Source: Dendrocalamus latiflorus (Eukaryota; Streptophyta; Magnoliopsida; Poales; Poaceae). Taken from it: a DNA stretch of 64,000 bases. Under the pieces are notes generated by a model. That model searched no databases and was not told where the DNA came from. It saw nothing but the letters and a program-made list of their open reading frames with translations. Below are positions 54,552-64,000 of this stretch, in pieces. The stretch lies in assembly GCA_017311315.1 (NCBI GenBank), contig CM029620.1, positions 811,787 to 875,786 of the forward strand, read 5' to 3'. A program made the position numbers and the translations under genes. Each line of letters starts with the position of its first letter. Position 1 is the stretch's first letter.

Positions 54552-57500
54552 GTTCCGCGGTATTTAGGAGCAGTATTTTTTATATATAATTTGGCTAAGC
54601 TAACTGCAGTAAAGAAAAATCAAGGGAAATCTAAAATTACTCCATAAATGCTACTAAAATTTATTAGAACATAAATAAGCCTATTCAAAGCTCAATCATG
54701 GATCGGTTATCATATGTTATTAACTAATAGGCTTAAATATTTGTTTCCAAGCCTAACTAATAATTAAATGCATGTTAAGAAATTGGAAAAGAATCTGGTT
54801 TAGGTTATAAGATGATGATTTAGCAAAGGAGGATAGTCTAAGGAATAAATTATAAGCCACTGCATATCAATGAATGATTAACCGTTGCAAAGTTTAAACT
54901 CCAAGCCATTATCTTTATGCACTAGCGGGTAGGATCCCTTCTCGACTCTTAAATGATTTGAATAATTATTTAAAAGATTCGGTAATAATTAAAGATATTG
55001 ATAACGGCATTACGATTTTGATTAAATATCCAAATTTAACAGAGACTACCCTTAATTAGAATACAAACATTTATGTCCTAATAATTATCGTGCCACGAAA
55101 TAAATCTTAATGATAGACTCTTGCTAAATGGCAGATATTGAAATATGGCTCTATAGAACCATCTTTGTCCAGATAAATAACTTTAAATTAAAATTAGAGA
55201 TAGAAATAAGCTTAATGGTAGTTAAAGTAAATACAAGATAGTAAAAGTGGCATTTATTAAATCTTGATGTTAGTTTTAAATGCATAACGTTGCTGAACCT
55301 AAGTTTATATAACAAGCTGGGACCCATATAAATAGACTCTAATTCAAATTAAACCTAGCCTAGTGATAGCTGGAAGTACATAAAGTATTATACCATAAAA
55401 TGCTACAAACATAGACTATAAGATTAACTTGATTAGCTAAAACTTGCAAACATTACTTATATATGTATACCATATGCCCTCAGCATTAGCGCTCGACAAA
55501 ATAATACCTAGCTAGATTTGTATATCAATTAACAGATCTAACCTAACCCATGGAACTTCCTTGATAAATATAAAAATAATAATAAAGGAAATTGTTAACA
55601 AAAGATCGAACCTCGCCTTTCCCCAATCGGCCATGTCTGGCCACCTTCCCTTTCCAAAGCCAATAATTCCTGTAGATACTTCCTCACTTTTGATTTCTTA
55701 TTATCCCAAAATTTTCCCTCACGGTAAAGCTATTCAAACAACTCGTTCTCTTGCTCAAATCCAGCTACCACTGTGTTGGCAACACATTAAACCGAATCAT
55801 CCTTCTATTCTTAAATCGTAATAAATGTATAAATTAAATTAAATCGGGCATTTAAAGTATTTGGATTTATTTGGATCTCTTGAGTTATTTGCTTTTATTT
55901 GGATTCAGTCGCTTATCGCATAGTTAGAAACTGGAGCCCGAAGAATCAATGGACCAAGTGTGATCAAGAGCAAGGTGAAGATAAGGACCGGAAGCTCAAA
56001 ACCATCGTAGGAGAAAGCTTTGAGTGAACTCAAGACCGCGGTAAACCGCGCCAGGCGAGTCAATACTTTGATCATGTTGAACCTACTTTTTCTGCAAATT
56101 ATTTTTGTTTAAATTATCAAATTGCATGCTGTTATTTTATATGCAAATACATGCTTAATTTAAGATTCTAGTTATATGCCCATTATTGACTTGATTGATA
56201 TTACACCTCCTTTGGAATAATTGAATGTGTAAACCTTGTCGCCTTAGCAAAATGATAATAGTAATCTTGTGAAAATAAGTCCCTAATTATACGCCTTGCT
56301 TAGTACTGCATAGATATTCGGGGGCGTTGAAATGCCCCAAACATCATTGAAATTTTTAATCCTGAGAAACTGGTTTGGACAGTCATGGTGGGGATGATTG
56401 GTATATTTTGACATAATTATTTTATGCTCCCAAAAATCCCAATTTGCTTAAATATCTGAGCGGATGGTTTGGGGGCTGGTATGTGGTGCGGTGGGAGCAC
56501 AAATGATGGGGTGTGGTAGAACCGCTCAGATAATACTAAGAACTGAATCTTGTGATGACCTCCTGATGTAAAACAGTACAACCACAAGTCTATAATGGGT
56601 ACGACCTAGCTGAATAACTTGCAAGGGTTTAGTTCAGATATCACCAGTGGAAAGTGGGTGCCAGGGTGTACTGGTTTACTCACAGTGAGGCACAGGGTTT
56701 TACTGTACTCGCATGACGCAAGAGGGCGCTTCTGACTGTGGTGGTGTAACCCTTCAGCGGTGAAACCTCAGCGGGTGGTGTCTAGCTAGATCGGAGTAAG
56801 GTAAAGGCTTTGTGATAAATTATCTGGGTCTCATGCCTAAGGAAGCATGTGGGCTATTAAGATAATTTATCTCTTTGTAGTGAAAGTGTACAACCTCTGC
56901 AGAGTGTAAAACTGTTCGAGCAGCCGTGCCCACGGTCAAGGGCGGACACGGGAACTTACTAGATATAGGTCTATTACAAAATGTTTTGTGGGTGGGATGG
57001 AAAAGTGGAGGGCAGCGGAAAGCCCTGATTTGAGTTGTCCTGGGTGTCGTCCCAGTGGTAAGTTAAGCGGCTATAACGCTGAAAGATGTCAAATGGTGTG
57101 ATGCCATATGTATGGAAAAATTATGGTGATATTAGGCATATGGTGTGATGCCATATGTATGGAAAATCATGTTAATATTCCTTGAACATTATGTTTTGTT
57201 CCAAAGCTGCTAGGTCTCAGGAAATTTTATGTATTGTATTTCAAATAGTGGCATTTCTATTCCTACAAAATAAAATATGGAAAGAATAAGCAGGGTCGTG
57301 AGTAAAGGAAATAGATGTTTGTAGTGTACACATAAAGGTATTAGTGGATTCATGTCGATCATAAATAGGAAATAATAGTGTGGGTTCTGGGAGAAATAAA
57401 TTGGTGGAGTCTAGCTGAATAGATAGGCTAGATAGATGATTTAAATGATTTTTGGAGATTTAGGGATTGCACAGATAATTATTGGATTACGACACTGATA

Positions 57501-57656
57501 AATAAATTCTTGGGAGATGACAATATTGGAATTAATAGATTCGGTTACTAGATGAGTCAATTGAACTTTCGGGAATTTGGAGGAGTAATACAAGTATTGG
57601 ATTATAGTTCCTGATTAGTTATTTACTTGGTGGGAGGATACTAGTGGATCGTAAAA

Positions 57657-57775
57657 TTAATCAATGATATTCTTGGTGGATATATAATGGTGAATCGTAG
57701 AATTGATCAATGATATTCTTGGTGGATATATAATATTGAATCATAGGCTTGATCAATGATATTCTTGGTGGATTT
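57657..57775. repeat. Local tandem repeat in LTR
   Basis: Three units of about 55 bp with GATCAATGATATTCTTGGTG and GATATATAAT. The reverse-strand relative with weaker repetition is near 22980-23110. Confidence 0.8.
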
Positions 57776-58594
57776 GAATCAATAATAAAGAGGATTGGAT
57801 TGTTAGAAAATCTTGATGAGAATGTTCGGTGGATTAATTAAATGATGTCACTCGTTGTTTGGAGTCTTAGACAGCAACCATTACAGAAAGAATATGATCG
57901 GTGGATTGAATAGAGGATGACATATGCTGTTTGGAGTTTAGACAGCACTCAATAAACAAAGTGTAATTTCGGTGAATTAAGTCAATTATGACGATCGCTT
58001 TGGGAGTCTTAGACAGCAGCTAATAATGAGAGTGAATCTTTGGTGGATTAAGTCAATGATGTCAATCGCGGTGAGGAGTTTTTAGGTTGAAAAAAAACAA
58101 TATGATTTAATAACAGAAATGCTACTAAAAGCGATTTATGGCAAATAAAATAACCCGAGCTTCTCCTTTGACAAGCCATGCATACTATTTAATTGCATTC
58201 TGTGTATTTGCTCGTGGAGCACGGGGTTGGAGTGCTCACACTCGCTTTTGCGACAAAAATTCAGAATCAGGAATCAAATCACCTCGCCTCAGCAACAAGG
58301 TTGGACAAGCTGGCAGAGAAGATAAAGATATCAAGGGCTAGGTCGCGAACCTCCAGTTGGCTGCCTGTGGGCATGTCTTGAAGGTCCCACCTGTGTGCTT
58401 CGTTCTTCCGCTGCTGCAATTTAATGATATCGGCCTAATTGGCCCATGTGTATGTTTACTATTACATTTACGCTTCCGCATGATATGTACTTTGATATTC
58501 AGAGCTGTAATCTGTGAGCACTATCTACTAAAACAGGGAATAGTGCGGGAGTCACAGAAGATTCCGGATTGTAAAATCGGGGTCCCTACAGGGA

Positions 58595-58607
58595 TGGTAT
58601 CAGAGCA
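58595..58607 (+). promoter_or_regulatory. Primer-binding site of gypsy-type element
   Basis: TGGTATCAGAGCA, complementary to initiator-Met tRNA, four bases after the LTR end. Confidence 0.85.
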
Positions 58608-59867
58608 TATCGACTGCAGGTCGTGACCTAGTTAGCCTGGTCGTTAGTCCATGACTAGAATTATTTTCTCAGTATCTATTTTCACCAAACTAAGAAGTAT
58701 TGCTCACTCTCAACCCTCTTAGATGATTCCCTCTTATCTATGTGGTGCTCTAGCCATTTTACCTTTACAACTCTCTTATCCCGGATTCAAAGCGATAAAA
58801 ACATCCAATACTCCTCTTGTAAATTTTCGTTGAGAACACACTTAGGGCCAAGAACCATAGTGATTAACCTTAAGACTTGATTTTAAAAATAGTTTTGTCC
58901 TGGGAGGAAACAATAATGAGAATTCGAATAAATGTATTGTTGGAGCTTAAATGAATAGATCATATAGATAGATGAATTAAATGAAATATTTAGGAATTGG
59001 AGATGTGATAACAACTATTGGAGTATAAACCTGATTGATAACCTAAAATAATGAATTAGATTTGAGATAGTGAAGATTTAGGTTGATCTCTAAAGAAGCA
59101 AATTATGGATTCGAATTAATAACATCAGACTGGATTAGTAGGAAGTCTAAAAAAAATCATCGGTGGATCAAAGAAAAAAAATACTAGACATCCATTGGAT
59201 TAAGGAGCTGATCAAGTTGGCGAATAATAGATTGTGATTATATGGACATAATGAAATATGAGAATGGAATTATAAAATCTATGGTGGAAGTTAAATTATC
59301 AAGGCTATCGGATTCTAGGCCTTATGTATGAAGATCATATGGATTGAATCAAATCATTTATGGATATTGAAGAGATTAGTATACCTTTACAAAAAAAAGA
59401 AGGTTTTGTATTTCCAAAACAATTACAAGAATGAGTACTAATTACCTCCCAATACTTACCTCTTTCTTCTATGGATAAAAAAAATTAATTTAATTCACTC
59501 TCTCTTGCCTTTGCTCCAAAATTTAAGACTTAGGATCGTTGAAAATGGTCATGAAGCTAAGGTGGTCCCGTTCTAAACGGACTATGCAGATAAACCCTAC
59601 GCCCTCTTATGTGTGCTTTTCCGAATAGACGTTGTACTGTCGCAAGATTTTCGTTGGGCCCTGTGCACTGCCTTCTTGCCCTCGGGCGTTTTATTTCGCA
59701 GTCACGGGAAAAGCTTGTTTCAAAAGTTTGTGTGGTTCTGTATCACCCCAGCTTCCGGGGTATACCCTCTTAAAATTTGAATGAGTTTAGGATATCTTAT
59801 CTCTACGATTTGATACTCATCTCATGCTATTCCCTCTCACCTTTTCTGGAAAATCCTAGCAGGCCTA
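58608..59867. other. Leader of gypsy-type element
   Basis: AT-rich, no long frame. A capsid domain expected upstream of the zinc knuckles is missing or unrecognisable. Confidence 0.5.
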
Positions 59868-60551
59868 ATGGATAGCAGCAAGACAACTGCAATAATCAGA
59901 AGCAAGAGAGGGAGAATAATAATTGATGCTCGCCAAAACCCTAACCGTCCCTACAAGCTGTCACCAAATCCCACTCCGCCAAGAGTGCAAAAGGGAGGCA
60001 ATTACAATAAAAATAACAGCAGGGCTGCTCTAGGCAAACATCAAAAATATTTTATTTGCTTTAGATGTGGAGATGTGGGGCACTATGCCCATAGGTGCCC
60101 CCAAAGGAATCTGGAAACACCAGCAAAGGGTGCCATCACCACCTACCTAAATTTTAGGAAGGGAAGATCTGCCAATATCAAGAGCCCCGGCCATATGCAC
60201 CAGCCATCACATAACCTCACCTTGCAAGAAATGTCAAGGAGAAGCCATCACAATGAAGCTAACAGCAGCTCTGTATCAAGTAAGTCTCAGGGAAAGAAGC
60301 GCAAATGTTTCTATTGCCGCGATTTCGGACATTACGCGAAGACTTGCCCCATCAAGTGGAAAGACAAGCAAATAATGGATGCCGTCACCATTAGCTCCAA
60401 CTCTACCAAAGGAAACCCTATCGACTTCAAAGAGGAACAAGCTGCAACTACAAAAGTGCTGCCTCCCGACCAGGAAGCTTCATTAAATAACATATGCATA
60501 GAATGTGGTAAAGTAGGACTTGTTATGCCCGGAGTTAGAAGGGATGACTAA
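59868..60551 (+). CDS. Gag-like zinc-knuckle protein of gypsy-type element
   Basis: An open frame of 227 codons from ATG. It has two CX2CX4HX4C zinc knuckles: C64, C67, H72, C77 (CFRCGDVGHYAHRC) and C147, C150, H155, C160 (CFYCRDFGHYAKTC), separated by 70 basic, Ser/Asn-rich residues. A third partial knuckle (C210, C213) loses its His because the frame ends. The protein would bind RNA in a particle. No capsid, protease or polymerase motif is seen, so it is a C-terminal gag remnant of a chromovirus-like gag. The ATG may not be a native start. Confidence 0.7.
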   Translation: MDSSKTTAIIRSKRGRIIIDARQNPNRPYKLSPNPTPPRVQKGGNYNKNNSRAALGKHQKYFICFRCGDVGHYAHRCPQRNLETPAKGAITTYLNFRKGRSANIKSPGHMHQPSHNLTLQEMSRRSHHNEANSSSVSSKSQGKKRKCFYCRDFGHYAKTCPIKWKDKQIMDAVTISSNSTKGNPIDFKEEQAATTKVLPPDQEASLNNICIECGKVGLVMPGVRRDD

Positions 60552-60808
60552 TATCGGTCGTCAATTATTTTAAGGGGGGTAGCAAGAATAGACAAGAATG
60601 TCGAAGAGTTACTATGGTGTATAATTACTTTTGGAAGTATTGAAAGGAAGTATGACTGCCTTAGAGGTGCAATAATTCTGTATTAGATCTAATCGAATCA
60701 GACCGAGAAAATTCACAAGGCCGTTGCGACAAGCGAAACCTATTTCTAGCCAATATAAACCCCACCTACTTCTTTCTACTCTACCGGAATCTCGGGGTCG
60801 AGATTCAT

Positions 60809-60824
60809 TTAAGGGGGGTAGGTT
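60809..60824 (+). promoter_or_regulatory. Polypurine tract of gypsy-type element
   Basis: TTTAAGGGGGGTAGGT directly before the 3' LTR. A similar AAGGGGGGTAG lies at about 60570-60582 after the gag frame. Confidence 0.8.
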
Positions 60825-60965
60825 TGTAACATCCTGAAAATTTAAATTTGAAAATGTGAAGCTTTTGAATTATTCTTGCAATATGTTTTACTTGAATTTG
60901 AAGTTTACGGAATTTTTCTGAGAATTTGGGTGAAAGTTCCAGAGAACAAAAGGATCAAGAAGAAA
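60825..60965 (+). mobile_element. 3' LTR start of gypsy-type element
   Basis: Matches 51363-51503 with four or five substitutions, then is interrupted by the next LTR. The continuation is right of the window. Confidence 0.85.
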
Positions 60966-63131
60966 TGTCGGGCCCCCGGATTACCAAACTCGGACCTCTG
61001 TGTATTACAGCACTAGTCCCAGATCAAAGCTAGTGCACACAGTCAAACAGAATGGAAAACATCACCATCAACGATTTATTACAATAAATAAGAGTACTGA
61101 CCACAGGGTCACATTATTACATTGGAGGTTTAAGACCTCGCACACAAGAAATAAGCGGAAGCAAAGATAACTCGAGGACGACCCATCAACTCGCCACAGG
61201 CAATTGACTGGGGAAGCGCGACCTAGTCCTCCGGGAAGAATCCGTCGCAGCCACAAGCGAAGCAGTAGTCATAGTCACCTTCTTGAGTTTCAACTTCCTC
61301 TGAGATTTTATTTTTAAGTGTAGTGTGAGTACATAAAGTACTCCGCAAGTCTTGGGAAAAATGCATAGATGCAAGGCTTAACAAAGGAATGCCATATGGT
61401 TCTTTTGCACAAAGCAATATTTGAAATCTAAATTACTACTAATTATTTTCGAAGGCATCAATTTAATGAAGTGAATGTTTTAACAGAATTAACTTTCTAG
61501 TGAAGGTTCCAACTACCAACACTAGCTAACCAATTACCATTGGTCAAGTTTTAAACTGCGGGTTCCATCCACCCTCTCTGGCTCCATCCGCCAGGATTCC
61601 CTTCCGAGAGTTCCCTCCACTCTCGGAATACAAAACTTTTGATTTTAAATCCAAAACCAGAAATCTACCATGTGAATGCATTCCTTGCCAGCCCTTGACC
61701 GTGGGCACGGCTATTCGAATAGTTTTATACTCTGCAGAGGTTGTACAACTTTACCCACAAGAGATAAATTATCCTAAAAGGTCAGCACGCTTCCTTTGGC
61801 ATGAGACCCAGATAAAATATCACAAAGCCTTTACCTTACTCTAATCTAGCTAGATACCACCCGCTGAGGTTTCACCGCAGAAGGGTTAAATCCGCCCAAT
61901 CTGAAGCCCCCTCTTGCGCCATATGAGTACAGTAAATCCCTGTCCCTCACTGTGAATAACCAGTCCATCCCCTGGCATCCACTTTCCGCTGGTGGCACCT
62001 AAACTAGACTATCATAAGTTAGTCAGCTAGGTCGTACCCATATAGACTTGTGGTTGTACGGTTAATGCTCAGTTTGGACAAACACAAGCGTCGGTCCTTA
62101 ATTGACTAGGGTGGAACATACACTTAACAAGTTCTCGTGCTTACTGCACCAACCCAAACAGCCATCCACCCTAATCTAAACCAACTTTCACATTTTTATT
62201 TTATTTTGAAAGATCAGTGGCAACTCCAATTACCACTACATTTATAAACACAAGGGTCCAGTCATAATTTCCCATTTTCAAGATTTTCCAAAGTTATTAG
62301 ATAGCATGACTAAGCATTAACCTACCATTCTAATATTCACAAAGATTAATAGTAATCTCATTATTGAGACAAAGGAAGTTCTAGGGTGACAATGTACATG
62401 GCAATCAATGTCAAATGAGGGCATAACAAAGTTGGAATAACTAATTCCTAAAGATTTGAACTAGGGATTTTATGTAAATAGCAATGCACATAATTTAAAA
62501 TATTTAAAACATTTCAAAAGCATAGGTTCAAGATGATCAAAGGAGACTTACCTTCTTGCAGGGTTTCTGGGTCTTCTTGTTGTTGTGAAGAGGGATCGTC
62601 GACAACGTTGGAATCTACGCGAGAAAAGACGAAGCAAACAAAGCAAATAAATACAAACAAAAATTCAAATAAAATCCAAAAATTCAACAGAGGCCATAGT
62701 TGGATAGATTATGATTTTAGATGAATTTAGAAATTTGAATGGCTGGATTTGGAGTTAAAATGAGAAAGTTATGATCATTTGAAAATCTCAGATTTGAATA
62801 AATCTAGAAATTCCCAAATTTTTGACAGGTGGGGCCCACTGGAATATTAGATTTTAATTTCTATTTTTATTCTGAGAGACTGACAGGTGGGGCCCACTGA
62901 ACAGTAACCACTGGCGGTCACTGACATGTGGGACCCACTGGACAGTGAGCCCACTGACTCGGCCTCTGACACATGGGACCCACTGGACTCCGGGCCCACT
63001 TGTCAGAGTCCAGCACAAAGGGGTGGGGCCCAGGCGGCAGTGGCCAGCGCAGACCAGCGGCCGCTGACGTGTGGGGCCCACTTGTCAGCGCGGGATTTTA
63101 AAAGAAGGGTTCGACCTCAGCGTGCGGAGCC

Positions 63132-63198
63132 GGGGGCTCGAACGCGCGCCGAGGGAACCGGGGAAGGGAAGAGCGAGCGGTGATAGCCAAGTGAGCGG
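63132..63198 (-). other. tRNA-like module in LTR
   Basis: The minus strand has CACTTGGCTATCACCG and then GCGTTCGAGCCCCC (B-box). This is the third LTR with such a module. Confidence 0.4.
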
Positions 63199-63676
63199 GG
63201 AGGCGTTGCCTACCCCTAATGGGTAGGTAATCCCTTTGAGGGTTACCTGCTGGAGTGGTCCGGCAGCCGTGGACGGAGGCAAGGTCGTCGGCGGCGAGGG
63301 AGGGTCGGAGGGGTGCGGTTGACGCGTGAAATGCAATCCTTGAGCGGAGGGGGTTCGGTTGGAGGGGTCGACGAAGCGCGGCGACGAGCGGAGAAGGCCG
63401 GCGACGAGGGGGTGGCGGAGCTGGCTCGGGTCCTCCGGCGCGACGGCGCTAAGGCGGCGGGGAGGGGCGGCTGAGGTGTCGGGGAGGATCGCACGGACAA
63501 GAGGGAGCTCGGGGAGGCGACTGCGGGCTCCGGGGATGACCGAGGCGGCGGCGAAGGCTCGCCGGAGTTGGGCGAAGCTCGGAAAAGAGGAAGCTCGACG
63601 GCGGGGCGCTTTGGTGCTCGGGAAGGGAGGTGGAGCGTGTCTGGGTGTTGGGCGGAGGGAGGCAAACCGAGGGGGG

Positions 63677-63686
63677 CTTTTATAGG
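63677..63686 (-). promoter_or_regulatory. TATA box of LTR
   Basis: CCTATAAAAG in a GC-rich setting (GCCCCTATAAAAGCCCCC) on the minus strand. Confidence 0.65.
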
Positions 63687-64000
63687 GGCGCAGGGGGAGA
63701 AGGGGAGCGGCAATCGCTCGCCGGTGCTGGCGGCCGGAAAAGGAAGGGAGGGGGAAGAAACGGGAAAGGGGAGGCAGGGAAGGAAGGGAAGCGCGGAGAT
63801 CGGGGATTTGTTTCCCGGCGGGGCTCGGGGTTGCCAAAACTGGGGAGAGGCAGGGAAGGCAAGGCCGGATCTGGCGCGGATTGGTCGCCGGCGCAAAAAG
63901 GAAAGCGGGGAGAGAAGAAAGGAAGGAGGCGGCTCCGCGGGGACGACGGGCCTGACAGGCGGGGCCGGGTGGCAGCGGGAGCGAGAGCGCGTGCGGCTGA

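Larger units (their letters stand above)
51363..64000 (+). mobile_element. Gypsy-type element with long LTRs and gag-only interior, extends beyond window
   Basis: The 5' LTR is 51363-58590, starting TGTAACATCCTG and ending GTCCCTACA, about 5.5 kb without its nested LTR. Then come a primer site, a 2.2-kb internal region with only zinc-knuckle coding, a purine tract and the 3' LTR from 60825, whose first 139 bp match the 5' LTR. The 3' LTR is interrupted at 60966. No polymerase is present, as in plant elements described as terminal-repeat retrotransposons with gag. Confidence 0.75.
60966..64000 (-). mobile_element. Related gypsy LTR, minus orientation, runs off the window
   Basis: Starts TGTCGGGCCCCCGG (LTR end read in reverse), preceded by AGAAA. 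It shares the CCGTGGGCACGGCTATTCGA, CCGCTGAGGTTTCACCGC and GACCCAGATAA blocks with 22051-25100. The 62860-64000 part is very GC-rich with GTGGGGCCCACTG repeats. It has a TATA box on the minus strand and a tRNA-like B box at 63132-63145. Long GC-rich open frames here are not genes. Confidence 0.75.

Noticed and set aside
54497..54570. Functional tRNA gene
   Set aside because: Only A- and B-box-like segments are present. No acceptor stem pairing or anticodon loop could be found.
53628..54647. Overlapping GC-rich frames on both strands
   Set aside because: Corresponds to the GC-rich part of the gypsy LTR, with no conserved motif.
63085..63896. Long Pro/Ser-rich frames on the minus strand
   Set aside because: GC-rich LTR promoter region spanning the TATA box; high GC alone keeps the frames open.

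Overview
The window is plant nuclear DNA, almost certainly from a grass. It holds nested Ty1-copia and Ty3-gypsy LTR retrotransposons, a hAT and a CACTA DNA transposon, MITE-like elements, GC-rich tandem arrays, and intron-split fragments of a PDR-type (ABCG) transporter gene. I see no intact protein-coding host gene, no rRNA, no true tRNA and no CRISPR array. The species cannot be named from the sequence alone.

Layout. Bases 1-1099 match 21019-22117 with three substitutions and no indel. They are best read as the right end of an upstream copy of a 21,018-bp tandem unit (1100-22117). That unit contains: PDR exons split by a hAT element (1614-4867, TSD CACCAGGC); a minus-strand copia (5246-20378) whose 3' LTR is reduced to 12 bp; a Tat-like gypsy (10020-20154) inserted in the copia 5' LTR, carrying gag-protease, an antisense ORF and three unrelated tandem arrays; and three more PDR exons (20420-21372). 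From 21373 a plus-strand gypsy LTR begins. It is interrupted by a minus-strand solo LTR (22051-30409, TSD TCGCG, itself holding a copia LTR at 26103-29669) and by a CACTA element (31415 to about 40190). It resumes to 40876 and abuts a copia RNase H fragment with its 3' LTR (40877-46337), which contains another solo LTR (42430-44651). Bases 46338-50780 are the least TE-dense part and hold two more PDR exons (50.4 and 49.9 kb), a MULE-type MITE with a 9-bp TSD, a foldback MITE and an unidentified coding-like stretch. From 50780 there is a copia LTR/gag start, then a gypsy element with 5.5-kb LTRs and only zinc-knuckle gag coding (51363 to beyond the window end), whose 3' LTR is interrupted by a related LTR in opposite orientation.

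Interpretation. All PDR pieces lie on the minus strand in the order expected for one gene: end of the first membrane domain at 50.4 kb, linker at 49.9 kb, second membrane domain at 21.4-20.4 kb. The window therefore looks like one ABCG transporter locus pulled apart over more than 30 kb by layered insertions. Many stop codons in the transposon genes are consistent with CAG to TAG and CGA to TGA changes, as expected from deamination in methylated DNA. The most unusual items are a near-perfect 95-bp-arm hairpin inside the CACTA element, tRNA-like A/B-box modules in three gypsy LTRs, an inverted gag segment in the Tat-like element, the three satellite-like arrays in that same element, and the 21-kb tandem duplication.
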